64,000 nt of DNA from Piezodorus guildinii (Eukaryota; Arthropoda; Insecta; Hemiptera; Pentatomidae), in NCBI GenBank assembly GCA_023052935.1, contig CM041298.1, positions 65,125,838-65,189,837 on the forward strand. Reading direction: 5' to 3'. Position 1 is the first letter of the stretch. Every line of letters begins with the position of its first letter. This document shows positions 24,001 through 36,000 of the stretch, piece after piece. The notes under the pieces are model-generated. The model did no database searches, was not told where the DNA came from, and saw only the letters and a list, made by a program, of their open reading frames with translations. The position numbers and the translations under genes were made by a program.

Positions 24001-27000
24001 ACATGCTTCTAGTCACTTGCCCGCACAACCGCATAAAAACCAAAATAGCAGAACTTCGAGAACAGAAGAACTACAAATGTTTTCAAGAAGTGTTTTGCCT
24101 TGATACCGATGGATCAACTAGATTTGTGGATATCTTAGGATTTAGTGCCACAGGAAAGGAAGCACTGATAATAGATCCCACAATCAGATATGAAGCAAAT
24201 GATGAGAAATTAGGCAACAAAGTACAAGGAGAAAAAGAAAACACTTATGTAAAATGTATTTCCTACCTGCAGGAGAAGTTTCTTGAGGAGTTTGGTGAAA
24301 GAACATTTACTGTAAAAGAGCTCTGGTTCGGAAGCAGGGAGACCATCCCATAAACTATGCAGTGGAGCGCTTTTGGAGAGGTTTTGACCTCGGAAAATGG
24401 TTACAGTGAATGAATTCTTTTGGTTGATTGGTTAGTTCTTTGGTATTATTAATTGATTATGTCTATAGATGAGGAAGATGGTTGGGGGTGCGGTCATAAA
24501 TTAAAAACACACAATTAAAATAACGCTTATTTTTAATTGTGTGTTTTTAATTTATGACCGCACCCCAACCATCTTCCTCATCTAATTTCTCTACGGTCAA
24601 CAAAACTCCATGATTATGTCTATAGATTAGTCAGGTAAAATTCATTAAAAACAGAGTGCTTTAAAAATAAGTTAAGGTGTTTCAAAATAGGTAGGGGATC
24701 ACTTGTAGCTGGGTGGTTAGCGTAACAGCCTCCCATGCAAAAGGTCACGGGTTCAAATCCGCAGGTGGTCCTAGGACTTTTTAATGGGAGTAAAAAATCC
24801 TTAGTTATGCCGTCCTTCGGAAGGGATGTTAAAAGGTGGTCCTAAGCCTGTGCGATGTCAGGTACTCGTTAAAGATCCCTATCCTAATAAAACCTGGATA
24901 GGCAAAATTTAGGACTCCCACTGTAGCATCGTCCGATTAGCCACAGCAGCATAAAATGGACGTTAAATAAATAAACAAACAAACAAATCATCGTTGAAGA
25001 AACCTGTGTTCATAAAGGGCTATAGAGACTTTGGACAGGTAGTAAAACGTGAACGGGGAGGATAGTCCGTGAGCCAGCAACGAAAAATGCAACCCATTCC
25101 ACCAAAATATAGTATGTTTTATACAAAGCATCTATCATAGTAAAGCAAAAAATACACGTCTGCCAACACAAAAGGATGGATTACAAAATGACGGCCATAT
25201 TCATCGATATAGAGGTATTTAAAAAATATAAAATAATAATTTTATAATAATAATATAAAATAATAATTTCGTGAAAAACGAGAAATCACTTCTAACATAA
25301 TTATGATGGTAACTATCATAGAAACGGCTCATTCTATGAGGATAATTATATACAGTAAATCATCAAGTATTTAATAAGCTTTCATTTGAGTGGTAAAAGA
25401 CATTTTTATGTTCAATATGCATCGATATAGAGGTATTTAACAAAAAAAATGAATTTGCGAAAAACGCTAAATCACTCTTTTGTAACATAATTATCCATTT
25501 TTTTTTTCTTTTTTAATCAAAAGCACAAATTTTCAATAGGTAAACTTTTTTATTTATTATAATATACTTATTTTTTTTTAATTATTCTTTTAAGAAAAAA
25601 ATTTAATTCACACAATATTAACTTCATTATTACTCATTTCACTCTCAGGGTATAGTGTGGGTTTTTGACAATCAGACACATAATTTTATATAACTTTTTA
25701 ATCATAATAATAACTTAAAAAATAACACAAACAATATGTAACCAGGCTAACAATGATTCCTCATATTCATACAGCAGCTCCTCACTCTTACAAGTCCTCC
25801 TGAAAAACTATCACCAGGTATCTTTCTTCTACCTGGGCTTTTACATGGGGTGTCCCTTGCATCCAAAATGGAGGTTATGTTTACAAACATTCAAATTGGA
25901 GATGTTAATTTTTATTTTTATTCTATTTTGTATCTAATTGTTAGCCTGCCTAACATAATATTTAAATAATAAATAAATAAATAATTGTATACTTTATAAA
26001 AAAAAATGGGTATATTACATTATTTATTAGCTAAACAATCCAAATTATTTATTTATTTTATCCACTGTAACGAAAGGATCGTATGATTTTTACGCTCCAG
26101 CCACTCCACTAATGAGGGTATTTTTGGAAAATATGGACTGGAAAAGAATCAGCTCCAAAACATAGAAGAGAATATAATCCTGGACTTGCTGGGCATTTTG
26201 CACCAACACATATCTTAAGGCTAGCCTGGATTTTAAAATTTTCCATGACTGATTTCAAAATAATTAATATGGCTAAATATGATGTTTATCTGGAAGTATG
26301 TCTCCCTTTTTTTTCTTTTTTTTTTTAAAGAATGTCGTCAAGATTAAATAGTATGCGGTGTATTAATAGCAACTCAGCAAAATTGAGCAGCTGATCCAAT
26401 TGGGAATTTTTCTCTTCAGCACATGCAAGATCTTTCGGCACTTGTTCAGCCCATTTCATGCCTTTGAGGTTTTCTGTATCTGTTATCAATTTATATATAT
26501 TTATTAAGGTTATCTAATTATATTTAGATACAACTTTTTTTTTTTGACAAAAAGGCTACTTTTTTTTTTCTGAATTATGCTTTATCTCATGTTCCAACCC
26601 TATTTCAGAGATATCTGTTACCTAATTATTTGTTTTATAATAAAATTTAAATTTTAAAACTATGCAGAAATGATTGAAATAATCCATAAAAGAGGTAAAA
26701 AAAGAAATATTCATTAATTATAATTTGAAATTTGTATCCAATGCCGTTTTGATGTACTTTATAATCAATATTTTAATATTAAAATGGTCACTTACTCCAT
26801 ATCAATTTCTTCCAAGGTTGGCTTTGGAACTAATGGTTTAAGCAATTTAATATCAATAATGACCACTACTTTTTCCCCCTTCTTATTTTCAAAGTACTCG
26901 GGGATTATATCTTTCATTTTTTCTTCCCAACTAGTTTTCTAAAAGGAAAAAAAAAATTTGTATTTTAAAAAGATAAAACAAAAAAGTATAATAAATATTC

Positions 27001-30000
27001 TTAATAAAATAATTGTAATTTGTTAATATTATAAATGTTACCATTTGTGCTAAACGAAGCCTTTTAAGTAATAAGAACTCTCTTTCCAATACTGCCATCT
27101 TCCTGACCTCATTATTATACCCTATTTGGTTTTCCATTACTTCATCATCCAAGTTTTGTCCGATATGCCACATTTTATGCCTAGGTTCAACCTTTTTTAT
27201 ATCCGTTTCATCATCGGAAGACAAATATTCATCGGTAGTTTCCTCGTCAAAGTCACTTATTGTTGGTGAACTAATAGTTTCATGATCTGATGTATACATC
27301 ATAGACACTCCTTCTTTTGCCTTTGATTTTTTTAGAACTTTATATCTATCTTTTAGTTTTTCATATTTGCGAACTAAAGAGTGTAACAATGATTTGAAGA
27401 GTTCTAGCAGTGGCTCTTCGCCACTTATTTCCGATAATCCCAAACTCAGCGTTCGCATTGAAGCTTCAATATCTGAAGAAAACTTCTTTGATATACTGGA
27501 GACTGACTTGATACCAGGCCCTCCCAGTTCATTGCTGGATTGATCAGTTGCCTGATTTATGTCTAGTTTATTTTTGGTATTAAATTGGGAATCAGGCTGA
27601 AGAATAAGCAACTTCTTTTGATCTGACAGTGAGCCTTTGGCTGATGATTCTTCGTTTCCTTGATGTTCCTTTGATAGCAATTCCACTGACCCTGTATGAA
27701 CAGGAGAAATGTTTTCTGGTATAGGATTTTTCTTTGTGGGTTTTATGCATTTTCCTACTGGTGCTGTTTCACATTTATAAACAGCAAACATATTTTGTGA
27801 ATGCGAACCACGTTTATTTGAATAATGTTTCATTGTTTTTTCTTTCAACGTGCCTTCATTTGCCAAATGTTCCTCACTGATTGTTGAAGATACACTTTTG
27901 GGAACTTTGGGAACTTGGACTTTTCTTTTTGGTTTCCTTTGAAGACAGTTTTAGTATGTCTTTCACGTCAAAAGCTTTCATTTTTTGCCAATTTATCTTT
28001 TGCTTATCATCATCACTTCGAACAATATCGTGCACACTAGTAGAGTCTGTTTTTAATTGGCCACTTTTTGAGCCGATTTTTTTTATATTTGTTACTTTTT
28101 CTGCTGAAATACCACCATCATTTTTGGAGCGTTTTCCATGTTTGCTTTTTTTCTTATCCTCTTGGAATTTCAGTGTTTTAACTTTTTTCTTTTCTTCACC
28201 TCCCGAAACGACGGGTGAGGCAACTGGCGCTGGTGCAGGTGCTGGTGCCTTCTCACGTTCTGTTTTTTTGATGTTGTATGACAGTTCAAGCAAGCGCCCC
28301 AACAATAGGAGAATATTCGTTGAGCCCTTTATCAACTCTGATTTTTTTAGATCCATATAGATTTTATTTATATCAGTGGGATCCTTTTTTAGCAAGCGGC
28401 TGATTTCTTTGTCCTTAGTACACAGTTCATCAGGATCTCCCGAGAAAGTCGTAGTCAGTCCCCATTTGGCAACAGCTTCTTCTCTGTTGAAATACTGCAA
28501 TACCCCAGCGGTACGCAGGTGAGTGCCTAGAAAAAATAGCTAATAATAGATCTTTTGCTTTAATTATAGACGGCTGTGTGTTGTAAAAGTTTTTCAGCAA
28601 CTTCTTATTTCATAGATGATCTTAACCACAAAAGAGTGCTATATATTGGGTTGTTTCACATGAAATATCCGTTTTTATAGTTTCTGAAATACATAAAGGA
28701 TTTTTCAGGTTTCTGTTGTTTTCTTCCGAATGTTTACATATTTAAAGTAAACAGTTACTAATCCTCTACCTTTGTATTATAAACATTAGCTTTCCAATCA
28801 ATTACCCACTTTTTAGTATACCTCCAAATATGAACATGGAAACACGCGATTTTCGAGTAATATTTTTTTACGAGTTTAAACTCGGCCATTCAGCAGCTGA
28901 GGCCGCTAGAAATATTTGCAAGGTGTTTGGGGAAGGGAGTGTTAATGAACGGACCATTCGCCGTTGGTTTGGTAAGTTTTCAGCTGGGGATACCGACTTG
29001 GAAAACTTGCCCCGAGGAAGACCTCCGTCCGTAATAGACAACGATGTCCTCAAACATACAGTAGAAGGAAACCCCTACCAAACAGTTAAAGGACTCTCAG
29101 CACAACTAAATGCAAGTGCATCTACCGTTTCCAGACATTTAAAGTGTATTGGGAAAGTAAAAAAGCTCATGATCTCACTGAGCGGCAGCAAGACCCCATG
29201 TTTCAAAACATACCGTGTAAAAATTGAAAGAACTGGGCTACGAAGTTCTTCTGCACCCACCATATTCTCCCGACTTGTCTCCAACAGATTATGGTGTGTT
29301 CAGGAATTTAGACAACTTTGTCAAAAGAAAACTTTTTGAAAATGATGATCAAGTGAAAAGTTCGTTTTCAGATTTTGTTTCACTTCAAAGCTCAGAGTTT
29401 TTCAGTTCGGGGATAAAAAAGTTGGTGTCACGTTGGGAAAAATGTGTAGAAAAAGAAGGTAAATACTACGAATAAAATTATCTTGTTTTCATATCGTATT
29501 TTTAATAAAAATCCTTTACCTTGAAAACGGACATTTCATGTGACACAACCCAACAAATAGATCTTTAGCAGTTCCAAGGGGGTGTCTTTTCTTTAAATTA
29601 TCTCACATTAAAAAATGCTGAAGTAATTTTTTTAAACGTTTCTTATGTAGCGATAAGTAAATGCATGATCTTAAAAAAGATTGGGGGTTTCCGAGGTCCC
29701 AGCTAGGGCGGCAGCTGGCAAGGGTGTTTGTTATGTCTGGTAAATAGATAAAAATACCATAAGTGTTTACGACACCACTTCAAGGATATTATAAATATCC
29801 TTTGCTAAATCCTAATATCTTTACATAAGGTTGTCATAATCACCAATGGGAAATTAGGATACATGGCGATTTAAAAAAAAAAAGAAGTATTTTTCGGAAG
29901 AAGAAGGAAGAGCGTAGGAACTTGTAATCAAGGGAGTCAGTCTAAGTCAATCGGAGTCAAGCTAAGAGTAGAGTGAGTTGAAGGAGGAAGCGGGTTTTAG

Positions 30001-33000
30001 GGGATAGAGCCAGGAAGAGAGACCTAAGAAGCATCACCACTGATGTGTCCCAGCCTGCTGAGAGTTCTAATCTACACCTCAGCTATCTCTTTATGTAATA
30101 TTGTGTGGAAGACTTATACTAATCAGAGCCTCAGTATTCTCAATCATATTTCTAAGCAGTATGTAAATCTATATTTATACAAGAAAGTGCCATTTCACTC
30201 GAATTTCCGGTCATCGCAGTATCCCAAAAATGACTAGGGTTGTGAAGCTGACATTTTTCCAAGAGGTTCGTCTTAAAGTCTAGATGTGCAATAAGGCTGG
30301 GTTTGGGAACATTCCTCCTCTAAGTGGTTGAAAAAAATATTTTTCTAAAATGTAAAACAAAATTGATATTCGAATAACTCAAAAACTATATGTCTTATAT
30401 AAAACTATAATTACTCATTTGAATGACAATCAAATGCCTAATTGCACACAAGCAAAGCAGACCTCACCAGTATTAGCAAAAATAATGTATAATAATTTAT
30501 AAGAAATATATTTAAGCATATTGAGCATCGAATCCATATTTCGTGTGCAGGGTCCCAGACACATGTTAAATTATTAATTTTTTTTAATTAATTCAAGGTG
30601 ACTAAAAAACATTTTGTTTTAAGAGCATAGTAAGACTTATTTTTGAGCATTAAAAAACACGGGTTATTCTGGAGAAGACTTCATCCACAATTTGGAAAAT
30701 ACGCAATCAAGTTGCAAAAGAGTTGAAATAAGATGATATACAACGGTTATGTTTACAAGATAAAATTATAATATTTGAATAATTTTGATGTGGCTAGTTG
30801 GTACTGGTATGTTATAGTAACCAAGAGTGAATAAAATTAATATCTGATATGAAATAATATTCCTTTATTTATCATACACAGAGTAAATCATTGCTATTTC
30901 AGATGCATTTATTTTCTATAAGCTCCGCTTAACATAGTTACTATCAACATTTTTTTTAATTTGTTGCAATTTTAAAATTAGATTGTTTTATTAATAAAAT
31001 TAAACTCGCCGAACTGCAAACAAAGACATTAAAGTGTAGTAGTAGTAGTTTTGTTTTATTTTTTCAATGTGTTTTGATATTAGAAACAAAATATTTATTT
31101 TATGGGTATTATTAATTGATTATGTCTATAGATTAGTCAGGTAAAATTCATTAAAAACAGAGTGCTTTAAAAATAAGTTAAGGTGTTTCAAAATATTGGG
31201 TTGATGCAAAATTAATGCAGGTTTCCTCTATTGCAATATCTTAATTCCAATTGTGTAAACAAAGCTAATCCTAACATTGATCATTATTATACCAAAACAA
31301 ACCTTATCTAATACCCTCTCTTTCACCATGAATTTGTTTAGTAAAATCGTTTTGTTCAGTGTGTTCAAAGGTCTTGAATCGAAAATGTCAAAGTGCGATT
31401 TTCGTCAAATTTATTTTTACGAATTTAAATTAGGGCGCAGCGCTGCGCAAACGGCTCGTAATATTAATGAAGTGTGGGGTCAGGGGGCTATTAATGAGTG
31501 TATTAAAGTTATAGAGTATTAGGCAGTGGAATAAAAGAACCTTGTACTAGACAGCTTGTTTATTACTGCTATAAACACAAACAACATGGCGCAGGGGACG
31601 CTACCAACTGGACTGTACTGTTTGTTGTTGGGCAGCTGTACACCTAGGTGGAAGTTCAGTGCCACAACTATCTTTACATATACAATCGATATTTAACACA
31701 CCCCCTCAATTGAATGTTTTCAAATATATACATACACAAGTAAATATTCAATTGTATCTCACATACAAAACAAGTAAAAATATTATTCTACTACAAAATT
31801 CTACACCACAAAACAAGTAAAAATATTATTCTATTAAAAAATTCTATACAACAAAGCAAGTAAAATATTATACTATTACAAAATTCTATACAACAATTTT
31901 AGCACAATATACATACATGACATTAATATATTAATTAATTAAAGCCTTCCGAAACATTTGAAACTTATCAAAGGCAAGTGGTTTTGTGAACAAATCTGCC
32001 ACATTGCGGTCAGAATTGATGTGTTCCACAGATATTATTTCTTTGGAAATAAGATCTTTAACAAAATGGAATTTTATATCAATGTGTTTTGCTCGTTTAG
32101 AGTTTTCACAATTCTTTATAAAAGCTATAGCACTAGTGTTATCCACCAACAGTTTTCCACTTACTGTTTCACCACTGAACTCACTAATTATTCCACTTAA
32201 ACTCACAATTTCCTGTGATGCCATTCCTGCTGCAATGTACTCCGCTTCCATCGTTGAAAGAGCCACACATGCTTGCTTTCTTGAATGCTCTGGATTGGAT
32301 TCTTCATTCTGAAGTCTTGAAGGGTTTTCTGACTGCTCTGGATTACAATCATTCTGAGGTCTAGAAGTTTCTTCTGGCTGCTCTGAAATATTAGTGTTAT
32401 TCTCTTCACCATTTTTCCTTCCCTCTTCATAGCTTCCACCACTATTATGATAGACAATAGGTACATTTTTAACTTCTTTATAGGGCATTTGGCTCTCCTC
32501 GAATATCACATCTCTAGATCTAATAACTTTCTGCTCATCTGGCAACCAAATCCTATACCCACCACCACAATAACCAACCATCACCCCCTCCTTCCTTCTG
32601 GGATCCAATTTGGAACCTTTAGGAAGAATGGTAGGCCATGCTCGGCAACCAAATATACGAAGTTTAGACAGATCATTTCTACCATTCCATTTTAATGAGG
32701 GAGTTTCACCTTTATTTAAGGCTGAAGTAGGTGACCTATTCAGTTCATAAGCACAACATCGAGCTGCTTCCCCCCACAAGAACTTGGGGATGCCGGAATC
32801 TGATACCTTAGTACGCATCATATCTAATAGTGTCCTATTCATTCTTTCACTCTTTCCGTTCATTTGAGGGCTATATGGCAAAGAATATTCTAATTTTATA
32901 CCTTTATCTGAACAATATTTTTGAAAAAATTTAGACGTAAATTCTCCTCCATTAACTAAACGTAGCCTCTTCACCGTGACACCCTGCTGCCTTTCTAGTT

Positions 33001-36000
33001 CCGCTATATAATCCATCAGGTTTGTTTCAGCTTCGCTCTTCATATGGAGAAGTTTCACATGCACAAAATGAGTGAAGTCATCCAAAATCACCTGCATATA
33101 CCTATGGCCTTCAACTGATTCAGGATTGAAAGGACCACATATATCAGAGTGAATTAATTCACCCACCTTTGATGTGCGTTTCCTATTATTTGAAAAGGGC
33201 TGTCTAGTAGCCTTACCTTCAATGCATGCCGAACACTTCTTGTCACTATAGGGTAATCCTAAACTTTTGAGTCCATGCCGATTCAAATGTCCTAGCCGTT
33301 TATGCCATAGATCTCCATTCGTAGCACTTGAAATGTTGCACTTGACTTGATTATCACTGGGTTCATCAAACGTAAATATGTACAATCCATTCACTCGTGG
33401 ACAACTCAGCTTAAAATTTCTTCCACAGATTTTCATCTCCTTAGAATCTGTAATCACTTTTAAGCCTTTTGAGGTAACTGCACTCACTGATAATAAATTA
33501 TGTTTTAACCCCGGAACTATCAAACCGTTAATGTTTACAATCCTACCTTGAGAGGTTACTCTGAGGGTACCTTCTTTTCTAGTAAACATCTTATCACCAT
33601 TAGCTATATGTATGGCAACATCATGATCAAGATTCGAAACATTTGACAAAAGGGGTTCCAATTCTGCTTTAAAAAGATGGTTACTCGCACCTGAATCGAC
33701 TAAAAACACATTGTTAGATGATAGTCTAATATTACCACACTTTAGGGCCACCATTACAACTTCTTCTTCTACATCTGCCGTATTTCCCTGGATTGTTCCT
33801 CTTCTTTTCCCACGAAAGCTTCTATTAAAGGATTTACTTCCACGGTTCTGCTTATTTTTGGGACACTGTGCCTTGAAATGTCTTTTATCCCCACATATAA
33901 AGCAACCACTCTGTGCTTTAAATGATACTTCTGATGTAGTAACTGACGCCATAGTACCGGTAAACAAAAATCACTAATAAAATAATATCACTTCGCGACT
34001 ACGCGTTGACACTATACACAAATACTATGCTCTGCACAAAAATACTCTGGGCCCATAACCTATTAAAGTTATAGAGTATTAGGCAGTGGAATAAAAGAAC
34101 CTTGTACTAGACAGCTTGTTTATTACTGCTATAAACACAAACAACATGGCGCAGGGGACGCTACCAACTGGACTGTACTGTTTGTTGTTGGGCAGCTGTA
34201 CACCTAGGTGGAAGTTCAGTGCCACAACTATCTTTACATATACAATCGATATTTAACAGAGTGCACGGTGCAGCGTTGGTTCCAGAAGTTTCGCAGAGGA
34301 GATTTCGACCTCGAAGACAAGGAAGGTCGGGGCCGTCATCTTGCTCTGGACAACGACCAGCTGAGGTCAAAAGTGGAAGAAGACCCAACCAAAACCACAC
34401 GAGAAATGGCGGCGGAACTCGGAACTCAAAAATTGCAAAGTCTTTGCCCAGCATTGATGAATCGGAAGGGGCCGATCCTGCTCCACGATAACGCCAGACC
34501 ACACGTTGCACAACCAACGCTTCGACGACTGCACGAGTTGGGCTACGAAGTTCTCCAACATCCGCCTTATTCACCTGACCTCTCTCCTACAGACTTCCAC
34601 TTTTTGAGGGAGAAAAATTTTCAAAACCAGGACGACATTGAAAATTCTTTTCGTGATTTCATTGAGTCCAGGGATTCGGATTTTTTTTCTGGTGGAATAA
34701 GAAAGCTTGTTGAACGTGGGCAAAAGTGCATTGATTCAGATGGAAATTATTTTGATTAAATATATATGGTTAAAGTAAAGATATGGCGTATTTACAATAC
34801 CTACTAAAAACCTGCATTAATTTTGCATCAACCCAATAGGTAGGGGATCACTTGTAGCTGGGTGGTTAGCGTAACAGCCTCCCATGCAAAAGGTCACGGG
34901 TTCAAATCCGCAGGTGGTCCTAGGATTTTTTAATGGGAGTAAAAAATCCTTAGTTACGCCGTCCTTCGGAGGGGACGTTAAAAGGTGGTCCCGAGCCTGT
35001 GCGATGTCAGGTACTCGTTAAAGATCCCTATCCAAATAAAACCTGGATAGGCAAAATTTAGGACTCCCACTGTAGCATCGTCCGATTAGCCATAGTAGCA
35101 TAAAGTGACGTTAAATAAATAAACAAACAATCAAAATAGGTTGTTGTTTACAAATGGCTTTCCACAACAACCATAATTCTAACCTTACCAATAATAAATT
35201 TTCTTTGTTTAGTATTTCTTTTAAAAATATGAGAAAACCTATATTCATTTTATGATGGAACTAATGGGAGTTTCAATTTGAATCATTTAAAAACCTGACA
35301 TTTTTCACAACTAAAGATGGATTCTCTAGAAATAACAACCACCTAAAACCTAGAAAAAACGATGTTGTTTTACATTTTATAGGCTGAAGGCTTCATCCAC
35401 ACTTAACAAGTTAATAAGTAGCATTAATGTTGAGAAGTTTTAAGACGATATGAGAAAACCTATATTCATTTTATGATGCAACTAATGGGAGTTTCAATTT
35501 GAATCATTTAAAAACCTGACATTTTTCACAACTAAAGATGGATTCTCTAGAAATAACAACCACCTAAAACCTAGAAAAAACAATTTTGTTTTACATTTTA
35601 TAGGCTGAAGGCTTCATTCATACTTAAAAAGTTAATAAGTAGCATTAATGTTGAGAAGTTTTAAGACGACATACAAGGGCTAAAGGGATGAGGAGGTCCA
35701 CTGAATAGAGCATTGGTATAATATTCTACGGGTTGGAACCCCACTGGAATAATGCAAGAGCATATCCAGTGGGTACCTAAAAATTGTTTTTTTTTTCAGA
35801 TGAGATATCTGTTAATTGTCTCCTTGCCTGGCCATAAAACAGTAAGGATCCCTTTATTAGTTTTGCTAGTTTATTTATTGAACGTCACATCACATTATGC
35901 TGCTGTGGCCAATTAAACGATGCTACTGTGGGAGTCCTAAACTTTGCGTTTCAAGGTTTGTTTAGGATAGGTTCCCCGTATTTATAGAACACCTCCATGG

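Larger units (their letters stand above)
31501..34258 (-). mobile_element. Copia-type LTR retrotransposon, internally deleted, very recent
   Basis: Two 198-bp LTRs that read identically, with 5-bp duplications GAGTG at 31496-31500 and 34259-34263. On the minus strand the 5' LTR is followed directly by GGTTATGGGCCCAGAG, the primer-binding site for an internal initiator-tRNA-Met fragment known from Drosophila copia, and the 3' LTR is preceded by the polypurine tract TTGAGGGGGTG. Only 2.76 kb against about 5 kb for complete elements. Confidence 0.95.
31385..34759 (+). pseudogene. Mariner transposase remnant in two pieces (31385-31500, 34264-34759)
   Basis: The first piece runs from MSKCDFRQIYFYEF to GQGAINE; the second from CTVQRWFQKF to the natural C-terminus (KCIDSDGNYFD, stop at 34757-34759). 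The junction REMAAELG-TQKLQSLCP matches copy 1. HDNARPH and PYSPDLSPTDF remain, the first catalytic Asp is lost. Here the T-run has the extra base, so the C-terminus is in frame, unlike copy 1. Confidence 0.88.
31196..34836 (+). mobile_element. Deleted mariner, copy 2, split by a Copia element
   Basis: Same inverted ends and the same internal deletion as the copy at 6120-7017; TA duplications at 31194-31195 and 34837-34838. Without the Copia insert and one GAGTG it is about 878 bp. It also has a private 21-base deletion (HFFRHLDTFLREK reduced to HFLREK) between short T-rich repeats. Confidence 0.92.

Noticed and set aside
26330..26500. Minus-strand frame LKGMKWAEQVPKDLACAEEK as an extra CFAP70 exon
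   Set aside because: Exon 9 leaves two bases over and joins exon 10 in phase; inserting this piece gives stops in the required phase.
31958..33977. Plus-strand open frames opposite the Copia polyprotein
   Set aside because: They are shadows of the real minus-strand frame and show no domain.
34161..34574. 137-codon minus-strand frame across mariner and LTR
   Set aside because: Antisense shadow of the mariner transposase remnant; the same frame appears opposite the copy at 6415-6735.
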